A DNA stretch of 64,000 bases from Chromobacterium haemolyticum DSM 19808 (GCF_000711885.1 NZ_JONK01000011.1:61302-125301), one strand, 5' to 3'; shown: positions 8,676-18,617, numbered from the stretch's first letter. A program made the numbers and translations. Notes: generated from the letters alone by a model not told the origin.

Positions 8676-9031
8676 CTGGCCTCTCCGGTTTAGCGCCGCC
8701 GACAGCGCCGCCAGCGGCGGTCAGCGGTTTTAGTCTGTTTTGTTCGGGCGGAGCCGCGGCCGCGCGGCACGCAGCCGGAATCAGCATGCCTGTCATCTTA
8801 AAGCATAGGCCAGGGGCATCGGGTGCGGGCTGCCAGCAGGGCCAAGCATCGGGAATGAGAGCGCAGGGCGTCGGCGCTGGATACTAGCAGAGTTACGTGA
8901 ACGGGATTGTTACCGGCGCGGCAGATTTGTTGGGGTTTTGTGACGGATTGTACTGTTTGAAACTGAGTGGCGTTTCGCTCCAGAGCGCCCGGCTTGGCCG
9001 GGTGCTCGGAGCGTTTGGTGTGCGCTGGGGT
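8676..9031. other. 356-bp non-coding region between ABC operon and phoD-like gene
   Basis: This region should hold the promoter of the ABC operon and the 3' end of the phosphatase transcript. I see the strong hairpin listed at 8976-9013 and an imperfect GC-rich inverted repeat near 8700-8730. I do not see a convincing promoter hexamer pair or any coding sequence of its own. Confidence 0.6.
8976..9013. terminator. Long GC-rich hairpin downstream of the phoD-like gene
   Basis: CGCTCC-GAGCGCCCGGC pairs with GCCGGGTGCTC-GGAGCG around a TTG loop, with one bulge and one mismatch. It lies 19 bases past the phosphatase stop. Neither strand has a proper U-tract. Confidence 0.5.
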
Positions 9032-11071
9032 TTACAGTACGTTGACGGCGGGGCTGCCGGCCGCCACCTCCACGGTTTTGACGCTGGCTGTGGCCGGGTT
9101 GGGGGCCGAGCCGCCGTTCAAGGCGCCCACTTTGTGGAAGGCGCAGCTGAGTTTGGCCTGCGTCAGCGTCACCAGTGCGTAACCCTGAGCGTCGCTGTCC
9201 ACGTATTTGAGCCAGCTGTTGAAGTTTTGCAAGGTGCTGGTGAAGGTGTTGACCACCTGGCCGCCCACCGTGGTGTAGATCAGCGGTTTGGCCTTGGAGA
9301 AGGCCGGCACGGTGTCCACCACGTTCTTGAAATAGCTGAACAGAGAGTTGCTGGAGACGCCGGCGGTCACCAGGTCCACCATCACCGGGCTGAGGCTGGC
9401 GGCGTCGTAGTCATCCATCACCGGGCCGGCGAAGAAGGCGTGGATGTCGCCGGTGAGGGCCACCACATTGGCGATGCCCTGAGCTTTCAGATAGGCCATC
9501 AGCGCTTTGCGCTCGGCGTTGTAGCCGTCCCATTGGTCGGCGTTGAGGATGAACTTGTCGAAGAACATCGACGGCGGCAGGCTGGCGTCCAGGCCGGGCT
9601 TGATGGCGGTGTTGAACGTGCCGGCGGAGATCGCGCCGCCGCTGAGGGTGCTCAACAGTGGCTGGGTGTTGGCATAGCTGACCACGGGTGTGGCGGCGCT
9701 GGTGTTGGCGGCGGCCAGGTCCAGATAGAGCGCGCCTTGCAGCTGGGCGATCTGCGGCTGGGTCAGCGTCAGGCCCAGGCCGGCCAGTTGCGGCGCCAGG
9801 CCCTGGGTCAGCAGCGAGGCCACCGCGACGGTGCCGTCGAAACCCATGCGTAGCAGCGAGACTTCATTGCCCCACAGCTTCCAGGTAGTGGCGGCGGACT
9901 TCATCTGGTTCTGCCACCAGGCGCGCTGGGTTTCGCCCAGAATGGAGACATTGAGCAGATTGCCGCCGGTGGAGGCCATCTTGCTGGCCTCCACCTGGGC
10001 CAGGGTGTTTTTCTGCACGAAGTAGCGGCTGCCTATCTCGCTGCCGGCCTGGGTTTCCGGAATGATGTGGTCGCTGCGGTACAAGCGCTCGTCGGTCATC
10101 ACCAAGGTGGCGAGGTCGCCGAAGGTAAAGCTGCGGTAGATCTGGATGTTTTGGAACGAGGGGGTGTTCAGGTCCAACTGCACGTCGGCCGGCATATTCT
10201 CGAACCAGGCCTGGCTGGCGCTGCGGCGGCGCGCGGTTTGCGGCGAACTGTCGTCGGTGGCGGTGTACTCCTGGCGGTCTTGCCAGCAGTCGTCGGAAAA
10301 CTCGTGGTCGTCCCAGATCGCAATCATCGGGAAGCTGGCGTGCAGCTTTTGCAGGCGGGGGTCGTTGCGATAGGACTTGTACAGCGAGCGGTAGTCCGCC
10401 AGTGTGGTGGCATAGCGGGCGCCGTCGGCGCGCTGGGTGCCGTTGGGCAGGCTCAGCGCCGGATGGCGGGTTTCGTTGCCGCCGCTCTGGAAGCCGGCGC
10501 CGACGGTTTCATAGATGTAATCGCCCAGATGGACGATGAAGTCCAGGTCCTGATTGGCGAGCTCCTCAAAAGCGCCCCAGTGGTTGACGCTCCAGTCCTG
10601 ACAGGAAATGAAGGCGAATTTCAGCTGTGACAGCGGCGCGCCGGCGGCCGGCGCGGTCTTGGTGCGGCCGGTCATGCTGACCGCCTGGCCGGTGAGGAAA
10701 CGATAGTAGTAGGTGGCGGCGCTGCTAAGGCCGGTGACTTTGTGGCGAATGGTGTAGTCCCAGTCCGGCTGGGCGCTGAGCGCCACATTCACTAGCAGGG
10801 TGGAGAAATCCGCGCGGTCGGACAACTGCAATGTGACCTTGACGTTTTGGCTGCCGTCGCCGCCGTCCGCCCGGGTCCATAGAACGATGCTGTCCGGTTT
10901 GGGGTCGCCGGAGGCTACGCCCTGGCCAAAGCCGCTGCCATTGATGCCTAGCGTCGAACCGGCGCCCCCCGGCAAGCTGCCGGCGCCTCCGCCGCCGCAC
11001 GCGGTCAAGCCGCCGGCGGCGACGGAAGCGGTCAAGAAGCCGCTCCACTTCAGAAACTGTCTGCGGTCCAT
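9032..11071 (-). CDS. phoD: PhoD-family alkaline phosphatase / phosphodiesterase, Tat-exported
   Basis: This 679-residue protein has the PhoD metallophosphatase layout: an N-terminal twin-arginine signal (DRRQFLKWSGFL from residue 2) ending at a Gly/Cys-rich segment (GLTACGGGG) that could also be a lipobox, then an Ig-like PhoD_N domain (GVASGDP, VLWTRAD), then the catalytic domain with SCQDW, HLGDYIYE, WDDHEFSDD and LTGDIHAFF. PhoD enzymes hydrolyse phosphomono- and diesters and bind Ca and Fe at these residues (family knowledge). It is monocistronic. A promoter with a possible PhoB half site lies about 90-120 bases upstream. Confidence 0.88.
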   Translation of the reverse strand: MDRRQFLKWSGFLTASVAAGGLTACGGGGAGSLPGGAGSTLGINGSGFGQGVASGDPKPDSIVLWTRADGGDGSQNVKVTLQLSDRADFSTLLVNVALSAQPDWDYTIRHKVTGLSSAATYYYRFLTGQAVSMTGRTKTAPAAGAPLSQLKFAFISCQDWSVNHWGAFEELANQDLDFIVHLGDYIYETVGAGFQSGGNETRHPALSLPNGTQRADGARYATTLADYRSLYKSYRNDPRLQKLHASFPMIAIWDDHEFSDDCWQDRQEYTATDDSSPQTARRRSASQAWFENMPADVQLDLNTPSFQNIQIYRSFTFGDLATLVMTDERLYRSDHIIPETQAGSEIGSRYFVQKNTLAQVEASKMASTGGNLLNVSILGETQRAWWQNQMKSAATTWKLWGNEVSLLRMGFDGTVAVASLLTQGLAPQLAGLGLTLTQPQIAQLQGALYLDLAAANTSAATPVVSYANTQPLLSTLSGGAISAGTFNTAIKPGLDASLPPSMFFDKFILNADQWDGYNAERKALMAYLKAQGIANVVALTGDIHAFFAGPVMDDYDAASLSPVMVDLVTAGVSSNSLFSYFKNVVDTVPAFSKAKPLIYTTVGGQVVNTFTSTLQNFNSWLKYVDSDAQGYALVTLTQAKLSCAFHKVGALNGGSAPNPATASVKTVEVAAGSPAVNVL

Positions 11072-11160
11072 CGATGTCTCCCCTCTATTGTCTATGCGTG
11101 CTAGTGCTTGAATCGGGCCGTGGACGGCCCTTGTTGGAAAGGCGTTATTGTTGGAGGGGA

Positions 11161-11190
11161 TTATTAAAGTGGCATGACAGTCAGTGTCAA
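11161..11190 (-). promoter_or_regulatory. Promoter of the phoD-like gene with possible PhoB half site
   Basis: On the minus strand TTGACA (11190-11185) is followed 18 bases later by TAATAA (11166-11161). Between them lies CTGTCAT (11180-11174), identical to one 7-bp PhoB repeat. The upstream repeat is degenerate, TTGACAC, with 10- rather than 11-bp spacing. Phosphate control is an inference. Confidence 0.45.
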
Positions 11191-11430
11191 TTTAATTGAG
11201 TTTTTGCTCGAATTCGCCCGAAAAACGTGGATTAAAACCAACACTTGTTTGAGTTTGGTCGGGCTCCGACCGCAAGCGCGGCGCCATGGCCGCGCGCCTG
11301 CGGACGAGGCCGTGCCGTGACGGGCGGTTTTCACGCCGGGGTTGGGCGCATACGAAAATAAAGACCGCGAGCAGGCGCTTGCCCCCTTGATACAGCGCAA
11401 GCGCGCCCCCATAAAATAAGGCGGCTAATG

Positions 11431-11439
11431 TGCTACACT
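11431..11439 (+). promoter_or_regulatory. Candidate extended -10 promoter for secA
   Basis: TGCTACACT matches an extended -10 (TGn plus TACACT) about 60 bases before the secA start. No good -35 is visible. Confidence 0.4.
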
Positions 11440-11499
11440 TTCAAGCATTTTTGCGGACACCTTACCTAAACAGCCCGCTGGTCTCTGGAATTCGATTAC

Positions 11500-14211
11500 A
11501 TGATTTCTTCTTTGCTTAAAAAAGTATTCGGCAGCCGCAATGACCGGCTTCTGAAGCAATTCCACCAGACGGTGGTGCGCATCAACGCTCTGGAAGAGGG
11601 CTTGAAAGCGTTGTCCGACGAGGCTTTGGCAGCCAAAACCGATGAGTTCAAGCAGCGCCTGGCCAAAGGCGAGACGGTGGACGACTTGTTGCCGGAAGCC
11701 TTTGCGGTGTGCCGCGAGGCCTCGCGTCGCGTGCTGGGCATGCGCCACTTCGACGTGCAGCTGATCGGCGGCATGGTGCTGCACTACGGCAAGATCGCCG
11801 AGATGCGCACCGGCGAGGGCAAGACCCTGGTGGCCACGCTGCCGTCCTACCTGAACGCGCTGACCGGCGACGGCGTGCACGTCGTCACTGTCAACGACTA
11901 CCTGGCCAGCCGCGACGCCGGCATCATGGCCAAGTTGTACAACTTCCTGGGCCTCTCCGTCGGCGTCAACCTGTCCCAGATGCCGCACGACGAGAAGCAG
12001 CAAGCCTACGCCTGCGACATCACTTACGGCACCAACAACGAATTCGGCTTTGACTATCTGCGCGACAATATGGTGTTCAGCGTGGAAGAGAAGGTGCAGC
12101 GCAAGCTTGCCTACGCGGTGATCGACGAGGTGGACTCCATCCTGATCGACGAAGCGCGCACCCCGCTGATCATCTCCGGCCCGGCCGACGACAATATCGA
12201 CATGTACCAGCGCATGAACGCGGTGCCGCCGATGTTGAAGCGCCAGGAAACCGAAGAGGGCGAGGGCGATTACTGGGTGGACGAAAAGGCCAACTCGGTG
12301 ATGATGTCCGAAGCCGGTCACGAGCACAGCGAAGAAATCCTGACCCGCTTGGGCCTGCTGAAGGAAGGCGACAGCCTGTATTCCGCCACCAACATCACGC
12401 TGATGCACCATCTGATGGCCGCCTTGCGCGCCCATTCGCTGTTCCACAAGGACCAGCACTACGTGGTGCAAGACGGCGAAGTGGTGATCGTGGATGAGTT
12501 CACCGGCCGCCTGATGGCCGGCCGCCGCTGGTCCGAAGGCCTGCACCAGGCGGTGGAAGCCAAGGAAGGCGTGGAGATCAACCGCGAAAACCAGACGCTG
12601 GCTTCGATCACCTTCCAGAACTACTTCCGCTTGTACGGCAAGCTGGCCGGCATGACCGGTACCGCCGACACCGAAGCTTACGAATTCCAGAGCATTTACG
12701 GCCTGGAAACCGTGGTGATCCCGACCAACCGGCCGATGATACGCAAGGACGCGCAGGACAAGGTCTACCGTTCCGCCAAGGAAAAGTACGACGCCATCCT
12801 GGCCGACATCAAAGACTGCCACGAGCGCGGCCAACCGGTGTTGGTGGGCACCACCAGCATTGAAAACTCCGAGCTGATCGCTGATCTGCTGCAAAAAGCC
12901 AAGCTGCCGCACAATGTGCTGAACGCCAAGGAACACGCTCGCGAAGCCGACATCGTGGTGCAGGCCGGCCGCCCCGGCGTGATCACCGTGGCCACCAATA
13001 TGGCCGGCCGCGGCACCGACATCGTGCTGGGCGGCAATCCGGAGCCGGAGATCAAGGGCATCGAGTCCGACGACAGCCTGTCCGCAGAGGAAAAGCGCGC
13101 GCGCATCGACAAGATCCGCGCCGATTGGAAAGTGGTCCACGATCAGGTGTTGGCCGCCGGCGGCCTGCACATCGTGGGCACCGAGCGCCATGAATCCCGT
13201 CGTATCGATAACCAGCTGCGCGGCCGTTCCGGCCGCCAGGGCGACCCAGGCTCTTCCCGTTTCTATCTGTGCCTGGAAGACCCGCTGCTGCGCATCTTCG
13301 CTTCCGACCGCGTCGCCGCGATCATGGACCGCCTGAAAATGCCGGAAGGCGAGGCGATCGAGCACCCGTGGGTGTCCCGCTCCATCGAGAACGCCCAGCG
13401 CAAGGTGGAAGGCCGCAACTTCGACATCCGCAAGCAATTGCTGGAGTACGACGACGTTGCCAACGACCAGCGTAAAGTGATTTACCAGCAGCGCAATGAA
13501 ATTCTGGTGGAAAGCGATGTGTCCGACGTGGTGGTCAATATGCGCGAAGGCGTGTTGTCCGACCTGGTGGACCAACACCTGCCGCCGGAATCCATGGAAG
13601 AGCAATGGGATCTGACCGGCCTGGAAAAAACGCTGGAAGCCGAATTCCTGCTGCCGATCAAGGTCAGCGAGTGGCTGAAGGCCGAACCGGCGCTGGACAT
13701 CGAAACCATCCGCGAGCGCATCATCGAGCAAGCCGCCGAGACCTATCAGGCCAAGGTGGAACTGGCCGGCGACGGCGTGATGCGCCAGTTCGAGCGCAGC
13801 CTGGTGCTGCAGATGCTGGATAATCACTGGCGCGAACACTTGGCGGCGATGGATCATCTGCGCCAGGGCATTCATCTGCGCGGTTACGCGCAGAAGAACC
13901 CGAAGCAGGAATACAAGCGCGAAGCCTTCGAACTGTTCGCCGACATGCTGGAGCGCATCAAGCGCAGCGTGGTCAATGTGCTGATGACGGTGCAAATCCG
14001 CAGCCAGGAAGACGTGGACGCGGTGGAGCCGCACCAGGTGGGCGAGTATGAAATGCAGCACGCCGCGCCGGGTTCTGCGCTGGGCGATGACGAAGAGAAT
14101 CCGCTGTCTCCGGACGCGCTGGCCGCGCAGGGTCTGCGCATTGGCCGCAACGACGCCTGCCCTTGCGGCAGCGGCAAGAAGTACAAGCAGTGCCACGGCC
14201 GTTTGGAGTGA
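11500..14211 (+). CDS. secA: Preprotein translocase ATPase SecA
   Basis: This 903-residue protein is the cytosolic motor that pushes unfolded preproteins through SecYEG. The sequence shows [17 protein letters not shown] (Walker A, around residue 105), the [20 protein letters not shown]alker B region, the NMAGRGTDI and [11 protein letters not shown] motifs of the second nucleotide-binding fold, and the C-terminal zinc/SecB-binding tail with C887-x-C889 and C898-H899. Length and start ([15 protein letters not shown]) are standard for the family. It is followed by a strong intrinsic terminator, so it appears monocistronic. Nothing is truncated. Confidence 0.98.
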   Translation: MISSLLKKVFGSRNDRLLKQFHQTVVRINALEEGLKALSDEALAAKTDEFKQRLAKGETVDDLLPEAFAVCREASRRVLGMRHFDVQLIGGMVLHYGKIAEMRTGEGKTLVATLPSYLNALTGDGVHVVTVNDYLASRDAGIMAKLYNFLGLSVGVNLSQMPHDEKQQAYACDITYGTNNEFGFDYLRDNMVFSVEEKVQRKLAYAVIDEVDSILIDEARTPLIISGPADDNIDMYQRMNAVPPMLKRQETEEGEGDYWVDEKANSVMMSEAGHEHSEEILTRLGLLKEGDSLYSATNITLMHHLMAALRAHSLFHKDQHYVVQDGEVVIVDEFTGRLMAGRRWSEGLHQAVEAKEGVEINRENQTLASITFQNYFRLYGKLAGMTGTADTEAYEFQSIYGLETVVIPTNRPMIRKDAQDKVYRSAKEKYDAILADIKDCHERGQPVLVGTTSIENSELIADLLQKAKLPHNVLNAKEHAREADIVVQAGRPGVITVATNMAGRGTDIVLGGNPEPEIKGIESDDSLSAEEKRARIDKIRADWKVVHDQVLAAGGLHIVGTERHESRRIDNQLRGRSGRQGDPGSSRFYLCLEDPLLRIFASDRVAAIMDRLKMPEGEAIEHPWVSRSIENAQRKVEGRNFDIRKQLLEYDDVANDQRKVIYQQRNEILVESDVSDVVVNMREGVLSDLVDQHLPPESMEEQWDLTGLEKTLEAEFLLPIKVSEWLKAEPALDIETIRERIIEQAAETYQAKVELAGDGVMRQFERSLVLQMLDNHWREHLAAMDHLRQGIHLRGYAQKNPKQEYKREAFELFADMLERIKRSVVNVLMTVQIRSQEDVDAVEPHQVGEYEMQHAAPGSALGDDEENPLSPDALAAQGLRIGRNDACPCGSGKKYKQCHGRLE

Positions 14212-14230
14212 TCCAGTAGCAAGAGCGCAA

Positions 14231-14259
14231 AAAGCCGACGCGAGGGCGTCGGCTTTTTT
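14231..14259 (+). terminator. Rho-independent terminator of secA
   Basis: GCCGACGC (14234-14241) and GCGTCGGC (14246-14253) form an 8-bp stem with a GAGG loop, flanked by AAA and followed by six T. Confidence 0.92.
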
Positions 14260-14458
14260 CATGTCCATGAGCTTTGCAAGCCGGCGGCGCGGTGTTAGCA
14301 TCGTCGCGGGTCAACAGTTCACCCAGGCGTCGCCGGTGCCCTCACCACGCTAAACCTGTCTTGGCTAGATTCATCTCGCTTGGCTCGAACCCGTGCCAGG
14401 CCGTAAAGGCGACCGCGGCAGTCCATCCCGATCTTGGCACGACGACAGGATTCGAACC

Positions 14459-14983
14459 ATGTCTCGTACGCTTTATCCCTTTTATTGCAGCGACATCTCC
14501 GCGCTGGCGCGTTCGCTCAAGCAGCAATGGGCGCAGGAAAGCGCTCCGCCCAGCCATGTGCACATTCTCAATATGCTGGCGCGTTCCGCTGGTTTTCAGA
14601 ATTTCCAACACTGGCGCGCGGAATGCGAACGTCCGGCTCCTCCAGCAGCTTTGTCCGCGGAGACGACGCGGCTGTTGCGTCATTACGACGCCGAGGGGCG
14701 CTTGACGCGCTGGCCGAAGAAGTTCAGCGAGCAGCGTCTCTGCCTATGGGCGTTGTGGGCCGCTTTGCCGCAGGGCGGACAATGGTCCGAGCCGGAGGTA
14801 AACGCCTTGATCCGCGCGGGCGAAGTCTTTGGCGATCATGTGCTGTTGCGGCGCGAACTGGTGGAGCAGGGCTTGCTGGGGCGCACGCCGGATTGCCGGC
14901 GCTATTGGCGCGTGGAGCGGCAATTGACGGCGGAGGCGGGGGAGCTGGCTGCGGAAGTGAGCCGGCGTAGAGCCGGCCGTTGA
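14459..14983 (+). CDS. DUF2087-type protein
   Basis: This 174-residue protein has an unrecognised N-terminal half (residues 1-70, with SHVHILNMLARSAGFQNFQHW, a segment that resembles toxin-linked or regulatory helical domains) and a C-terminal half, RWPKKFSEQRLCLWALW through GRTPDCRRYWRV, that matches the DUF2087 pattern in which a helical region ends in a conserved basic/aromatic strip. Function is not known for the family, although DUF2087 is often joined to DNA-binding domains. ATG at 14459 is chosen because AGGA lies about 9 bases upstream and the similarity begins there. It stands alone between the secA terminator and a convergent tlpA-like gene. Confidence 0.78.
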   Translation: MSRTLYPFYCSDISALARSLKQQWAQESAPPSHVHILNMLARSAGFQNFQHWRAECERPAPPAALSAETTRLLRHYDAEGRLTRWPKKFSEQRLCLWALWAALPQGGQWSEPEVNALIRAGEVFGDHVLLRRELVEQGLLGRTPDCRRYWRVERQLTAEAGELAAEVSRRRAGR

Positions 14984-14992
14984 GGCGTGATT

Positions 14993-15021
14993 GGCGGCGG
15001 TTGACGCCAGAGGCCGCCGCC
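14993..15021. terminator. Weak convergent hairpin
   Basis: GGCGGCGG and CCGCCGCC can pair across a 13-base loop in the gap between two convergent genes. There is no U-tract. Confidence 0.3.
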
Positions 15022-15028
15022 GGCTGAT

Positions 15029-15505
15029 TTACAACTGGGTTTTGATCGCCGCTTCCAGCTTTTTCTCGTCCAGCAAGCCGGTGAGCTTGGCGGCGATCTT
15101 GCCCTTGCGGTCCAGGATCAGGGTGTAGGGCAGGCCGCCGGTGGCGTTGCCCAGGCTGCGCATCAGGTTCAGGGTGTCGCTGTCGCCCAGCAGGATCGGG
15201 TAGCCTATCTTCAACTGGTTGACGAAGGCGCTGACTTCTTCCTTGTTGTCCAGCGCCACGCCCACCACTTCCACGCCTTTGGGCGCCAGTTTGGCGCGCA
15301 GGCGGTTCAGCATCGGCATTTCTTCGCGGCAAGGCCCGCACCAAGTGGCCCAGAAGTTCAGCACCGTGACCTTGCCCTTATAGGCGGCGATGGTGGCGTT
15401 GCCGCCTTGCAGCTTGGTGAAGTTGGTTTGTTCCAGCGTGGGCGCGGCCATGGCGGATAGCGGCAGCAGCGCGATCAGCGCAGGGGCGAGCAGTCGTTTC
15501 AGCAT
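15029..15505 (-). CDS. TlpA-family periplasmic thiol-disulfide reductase
   Basis: This 158-residue protein has a Sec signal (MLKRLLAPALIALLPLSAMA) and a thioredoxin fold with the active site ATWCGPCREEMP near residue 64, then the TlpA-like insert and the conserved cis-Pro region GLPYTLILD. It should act in the periplasm, reducing disulfides of client proteins or apocytochromes. The start at 15505 is chosen over an in-frame ATG 54 bases upstream because the signal peptide begins there. A second TlpA-like protein with a different CxxC (SCPGC) is encoded at 34610-35095. Confidence 0.9.
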   Translation of the reverse strand: MLKRLLAPALIALLPLSAMAAPTLEQTNFTKLQGGNATIAAYKGKVTVLNFWATWCGPCREEMPMLNRLRAKLAPKGVEVVGVALDNKEEVSAFVNQLKIGYPILLGDSDTLNLMRSLGNATGGLPYTLILDRKGKIAAKLTGLLDEKKLEAAIKTQL

Positions 15506-15627
15506 TGTGTTGAGCTTCCGGTAGGTGTTTGAAGTGTATTGGATATCCGACAAGGTCAAAGTTCTCGATGTGAACCAAACAAATGTTTCATGTTAAAATG
15601 GTCGATTGACCTTTTTGCGGAGTGGGC

Positions 15628-16572
15628 ATGTCTATCCTCGTCTGCGGGGCCCTCGCATACGATACCCTGTTCTCGTTTCATGGCCGTTTTGACAGTCAGA
15701 TCCTGCCGGATCAGCTGCACAAAATTTCCACGACTTTCCTGGCCCCGACCATGCGCCGCGAATTTGGCGGCATGGCCGGCAATATCGCTTACAGCCTGTG
15801 TCTGTTGGGCGAAACCCCCATCGTCATGGGCGTGGTGGGTGAGGATTTCGAGCCGTATCGCCAACATCTGAAACGCGCTGGCGTGGACGACCGCTTCATT
15901 CGCTTGATCCGCAAGCAGTATACCTCGCAGTGCTTCGGCATCGCCGACAAGGATGGCAATCAATTGATGGCCTTCCATCCCGGCGCCATGGATTTTGCCA
16001 TCGAAAACCACGTATCGGATATCCCGGACCCGATCGAGCTGGCGATTCTGTCGCCCGGAGGCTATCGCGCCTTCCTGCAGCATTCCAAGGAGCTGGCCGC
16101 GGCCGGCATTCCCTTTATCTTCGATCCGGGTCAGGAACTGCCGCTGCTGTCGCGCGACGAGATCCACGAGATTGTAGAGCTGGCCAGCTATGTGGCTATC
16201 AACGATTACGAGAGCGAACTGATGCGCGAACGCGCCGGTTTGTCGGTGGAGGATCTGCGCAAGAAGGTGGACGCGTTGATTGTCACCCGCGGCTCCAAGG
16301 GCGCTGAAATCTACGTCGGCGACACTGTGCACCTGATCCCGCGCGTGCAGATGCCGATCAAGCCGGTGGATCCGATGGGCTGCGGCGACGCCTTCCGCGC
16401 CGGCCTGCTCTACGGCATCAGCCGAGGCCTGGACTGGAAGATTACCGGCCGGCTGGCCAATGTGATCGGCGCGATCAAGGTCACCACTCCGGGTTGTCAG
16501 AATCACTTCTTCGACTGGGAGTCGCTGAAGGACTTGTATCAACAGGCTTACGGCGAACCCTGGCCATTGTGA
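15628..16572 (+). CDS. PfkB/ribokinase-family carbohydrate (adenosine-like) kinase
   Basis: This 314-residue protein has both PfkB signatures: an N-terminal GG motif region (REFGGMAGNIAYSLCLLG, about residues 47-64) and the C-terminal PMGCGDAFRAGLLYG with the catalytic Asp near residue 252. The N-terminal pattern ILVCGALAYDTLFSF resembles adenosine-kinase-like members common in beta- and gamma-proteobacteria. It phosphorylates a sugar or nucleoside with ATP in the cytoplasm; the substrate is not certain. ATG 15628 is preferred over GTG 15622 because GCGGAG precedes it at good spacing. A terminator follows, so it is separate from gshA. Confidence 0.88.
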   Translation: MSILVCGALAYDTLFSFHGRFDSQILPDQLHKISTTFLAPTMRREFGGMAGNIAYSLCLLGETPIVMGVVGEDFEPYRQHLKRAGVDDRFIRLIRKQYTSQCFGIADKDGNQLMAFHPGAMDFAIENHVSDIPDPIELAILSPGGYRAFLQHSKELAAAGIPFIFDPGQELPLLSRDEIHEIVELASYVAINDYESELMRERAGLSVEDLRKKVDALIVTRGSKGAEIYVGDTVHLIPRVQMPIKPVDPMGCGDAFRAGLLYGISRGLDWKITGRLANVIGAIKVTTPGCQNHFFDWESLKDLYQQAYGEPWPL

Positions 16573-16598
16573 CGAGGCGGCCGGTGTGCCAAACCGAC

Positions 16599-16626
16599 AA
16601 GGACGCGCAAGCGTCCTTTGCTTTTT
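16599..16626 (+). terminator. Rho-independent terminator after the PfkB kinase
   Basis: AAGGACGC / GCGTCCTT with a GCAA tetraloop is followed by TTGCTTTTT. Confidence 0.85.
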
Positions 16627-16711
16627 GACGGTCCCAACACAACAAGTCTTGAATTCATCCCGCGCCACCCCCACCATTAGCGAATTCAATTCGAAAACCC
16701 AAGGGGATTCC

Positions 16712-18001
16712 ATGCCGCCCGTTCCGCATCTGGCAACCGCACTGACCGGCCCGCTTTACGAACTGGAAAGCCGCATCCTGACTGCCCAGCCTCAGATCGA
16801 ACACTGGTTTCGCAGTCAGTGGCATAACCACGCGGCGCCGTTCTATGGCTCGGTGGACCTGCGCAACAGCGGTTTCAAGCTGGCGCCGGTGGACATGAAC
16901 CTGTTTCCCGGCGGCCACAATAACTTGAACCGCGATTTTCTGCCGCTGGCGGTGCACGCCGCGCAAAGCGCGGTGGAAAAAGTGTGTCCGGAAGCGCGCA
17001 GCGTGCTGCTGATCCCGGAAAACCACACCCGCAACACCTTCTACCTGCAGAACATCGCCGCGCTGGTGCATATTTTCGAACAGGCCGGCCTCAAGGTGCG
17101 GCTGGGATCGCTGAACCCGGAAATCACCGAACCGACCGAGCTGCAGTCAGCCAATGGCGACACCGTGCGGCTGGAGCCCATCGAACGCCGCGGCAACCGC
17201 CTGGTGCTGGCGGATGGTTTCAACCCCTGCGTGGTTTTGCTCAACAACGATTTGTCCGGCGGCATTCCGGACCTGCTCAAGGGTCTGGAGCAGAATCTGC
17301 TGCCGCCGCTGCACGCCGGCTGGGCGGTGCGCCGCAAGAGCAACCACTTCGCCGCCTATGACAAGGTGTGCGAAGACTTCGCCCGCTTGATTTCCATTGA
17401 TCCCTGGACCATCAATCCCTATTTCGCCAGTTGCAGCGGCCTGGATTTCCACGCCCGTACCGGCGAGGAGCAATTGGCGGACGAGGTGTCGCGAATGCTG
17501 GACAAGATTCGCGTCAAATACCGCGAATACGGCATCGACAACGACCCCTTCGTCATCGTCAAGGCCGACGCCGGCACTTACGGCATGGGCGTGATGAGCG
17601 TGAAGAGCCCGGATGAGGTGTTGGGCCTGAACCGCAAGGCGCGCAACAAGATGTCGGTCGTCAAGGAAGGCTTGGAGGTGTCCGAGGTCATCGTGCAAGA
17701 GGGGGTGTACACCTTTGAAACGGTGGAGGACGCGGTGGCCGAGCCGGTGGTCTACATGATGGACCGCTACGTGACCGGCGGTTTCTACCGCGTGCACACC
17801 GGCCGCGGCATCGATGAAAATCTGAACGCGCCCGGCATGCACTTTGTGCCGCTGTCGTTCGAAACCGCCTGCCTGCCGGACAAACAGGGCTCGCCGGACT
17901 GCGCGCCCAACCGCTTCTACGCCTACGGCGTGATTTCGAGGCTGGCGCTGCTGGCCGCTTCGCTGGAGCTGGAAGCCACGGATCCGGACGCCGACGAATG
18001 A
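16712..18001 (+). CDS. gshA: Glutamate-cysteine ligase (beta-proteobacterial GshA type)
   Basis: This 429-residue enzyme joins glutamate and cysteine, the first step of glutathione synthesis. It matches the proteobacterial GshA family (PF08886 type) rather than the E. coli enzyme, with features such as PVDMNLFPGGHNNLNR, IPENHTRNTFYL, DPFVIVKADAGTYGMGVM and FYRVHTGRGIDENLNAPG. The KADAGTYGMG segment looks like an ATP-grasp nucleotide loop. ATG 16712 is used because AAGGGGA precedes it by five bases; an upstream in-frame start would add 42 residues of non-conserved sequence. Its TGA overlaps the ATG of the next gene (ATGA), so it is translationally coupled to the rest of the operon. Confidence 0.93.
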   Translation: MPPVPHLATALTGPLYELESRILTAQPQIEHWFRSQWHNHAAPFYGSVDLRNSGFKLAPVDMNLFPGGHNNLNRDFLPLAVHAAQSAVEKVCPEARSVLLIPENHTRNTFYLQNIAALVHIFEQAGLKVRLGSLNPEITEPTELQSANGDTVRLEPIERRGNRLVLADGFNPCVVLLNNDLSGGIPDLLKGLEQNLLPPLHAGWAVRRKSNHFAAYDKVCEDFARLISIDPWTINPYFASCSGLDFHARTGEEQLADEVSRMLDKIRVKYREYGIDNDPFVIVKADAGTYGMGVMSVKSPDEVLGLNRKARNKMSVVKEGLEVSEVIVQEGVYTFETVEDAVAEPVVYMMDRYVTGGFYRVHTGRGIDENLNAPGMHFVPLSFETACLPDKQGSPDCAPNRFYAYGVISRLALLAASLELEATDPDADE

Positions 18002-18615
18002 AAGCCTGGCTGAGCCTGGTCTTGTTGGCTGCCGCGGCGCCGGCTGTCGCCGACAAGCCCTTGACGCCGAAAGCGCTGGCGGAGCTGGTGCAGTGCGCGT
18101 CGTTCGAGCGTTACCAGGCCTTGCAGCCTGCCTTGCTGGACGTGGTGTTCGACAAGGGGCCTGCCTGGATTCGCAAGAACGAGAAGGCCAGCAGCCTGGG
18201 CGTTTATGTGTACGATCTGCAACAGCCGATCCGAGTGTTCGGCGTCGAAGCGAAACAGCTGGCGCTGCATCAGGAGTTTGTGTCGGTGCCCTTGCCGGCG
18301 GGCTGGAAGCTGGCGGATGCCGCGGCCAAACTGCAGCTGAAGCGGGCCCCGGTGAAAGCGGCGGAGCAGCATTACCGCTTCGTTGGCGGCGATGGCCCGA
18401 TGCTGTCGGCCTATGAGATGCCGTCCAACCCGATGGCGGCGCTGCTGGGCGCGCCGCAGGGAGAGCCGCTGCGCTACCTGGGCTGTTCCTATAATGGGGC
18501 CAGCGAAGAAACCTTTCTTTCCGTCGCCGCCCAGGCCGACGAGATGATGCAAAAAGCGCGCGGCGACATGGAGCGCATGTTGCGCGACGTCGCCAAGCCT
18601 AGCGAGGACCAATAA
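17998..18615 (+). CDS. Unknown secreted protein inside the glutathione operon
   Basis: This 205-residue protein has a clear Sec signal ([20 protein letters not shown]) and is otherwise unrecognised. The mature part is mostly soluble with two cysteines (near the start, LVQCASFER, and late, YLGCSYNG). The C-terminal 40 residues look helical and charged. It overlaps gshA by four bases and ends 2 bases before gshB, so it is coupled to both glutathione genes. The tight placement suggests a linked role, but the protein is exported while both synthetases are cytoplasmic. No function is assigned. Confidence 0.8.
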   Translation: MKAWLSLVLLAAAAPAVADKPLTPKALAELVQCASFERYQALQPALLDVVFDKGPAWIRKNEKASSLGVYVYDLQQPIRVFGVEAKQLALHQEFVSVPLPAGWKLADAAAKLQLKRAPVKAAEQHYRFVGGDGPMLSAYEMPSNPMAALLGAPQGEPLRYLGCSYNGASEETFLSVAAQADEMMQKARGDMERMLRDVAKPSEDQ

Positions 18616-18617
18616 AC

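Larger units (their letters stand above)
11072..11499. other. 428-bp divergent regulatory region between phoD-like gene and secA
   Basis: The region carries the phoD-side promoter (11161-11190) and the secA-side promoter (11431-11439). The middle holds a GC-rich stretch with an 82-codon minus-strand reading frame that lacks family resemblance, a ribosome-binding site or sensible composition; I do not regard it as a gene. Confidence 0.6.

Noticed and set aside
11164..11412. 82-codon minus-strand frame upstream of secA
   Set aside because: No ribosome-binding site, odd composition, and it overlaps the probable phoD promoter.
11425..14301. 958-codon minus-strand frame over secA
   Set aside because: Antisense of secA; no motif, biased composition.
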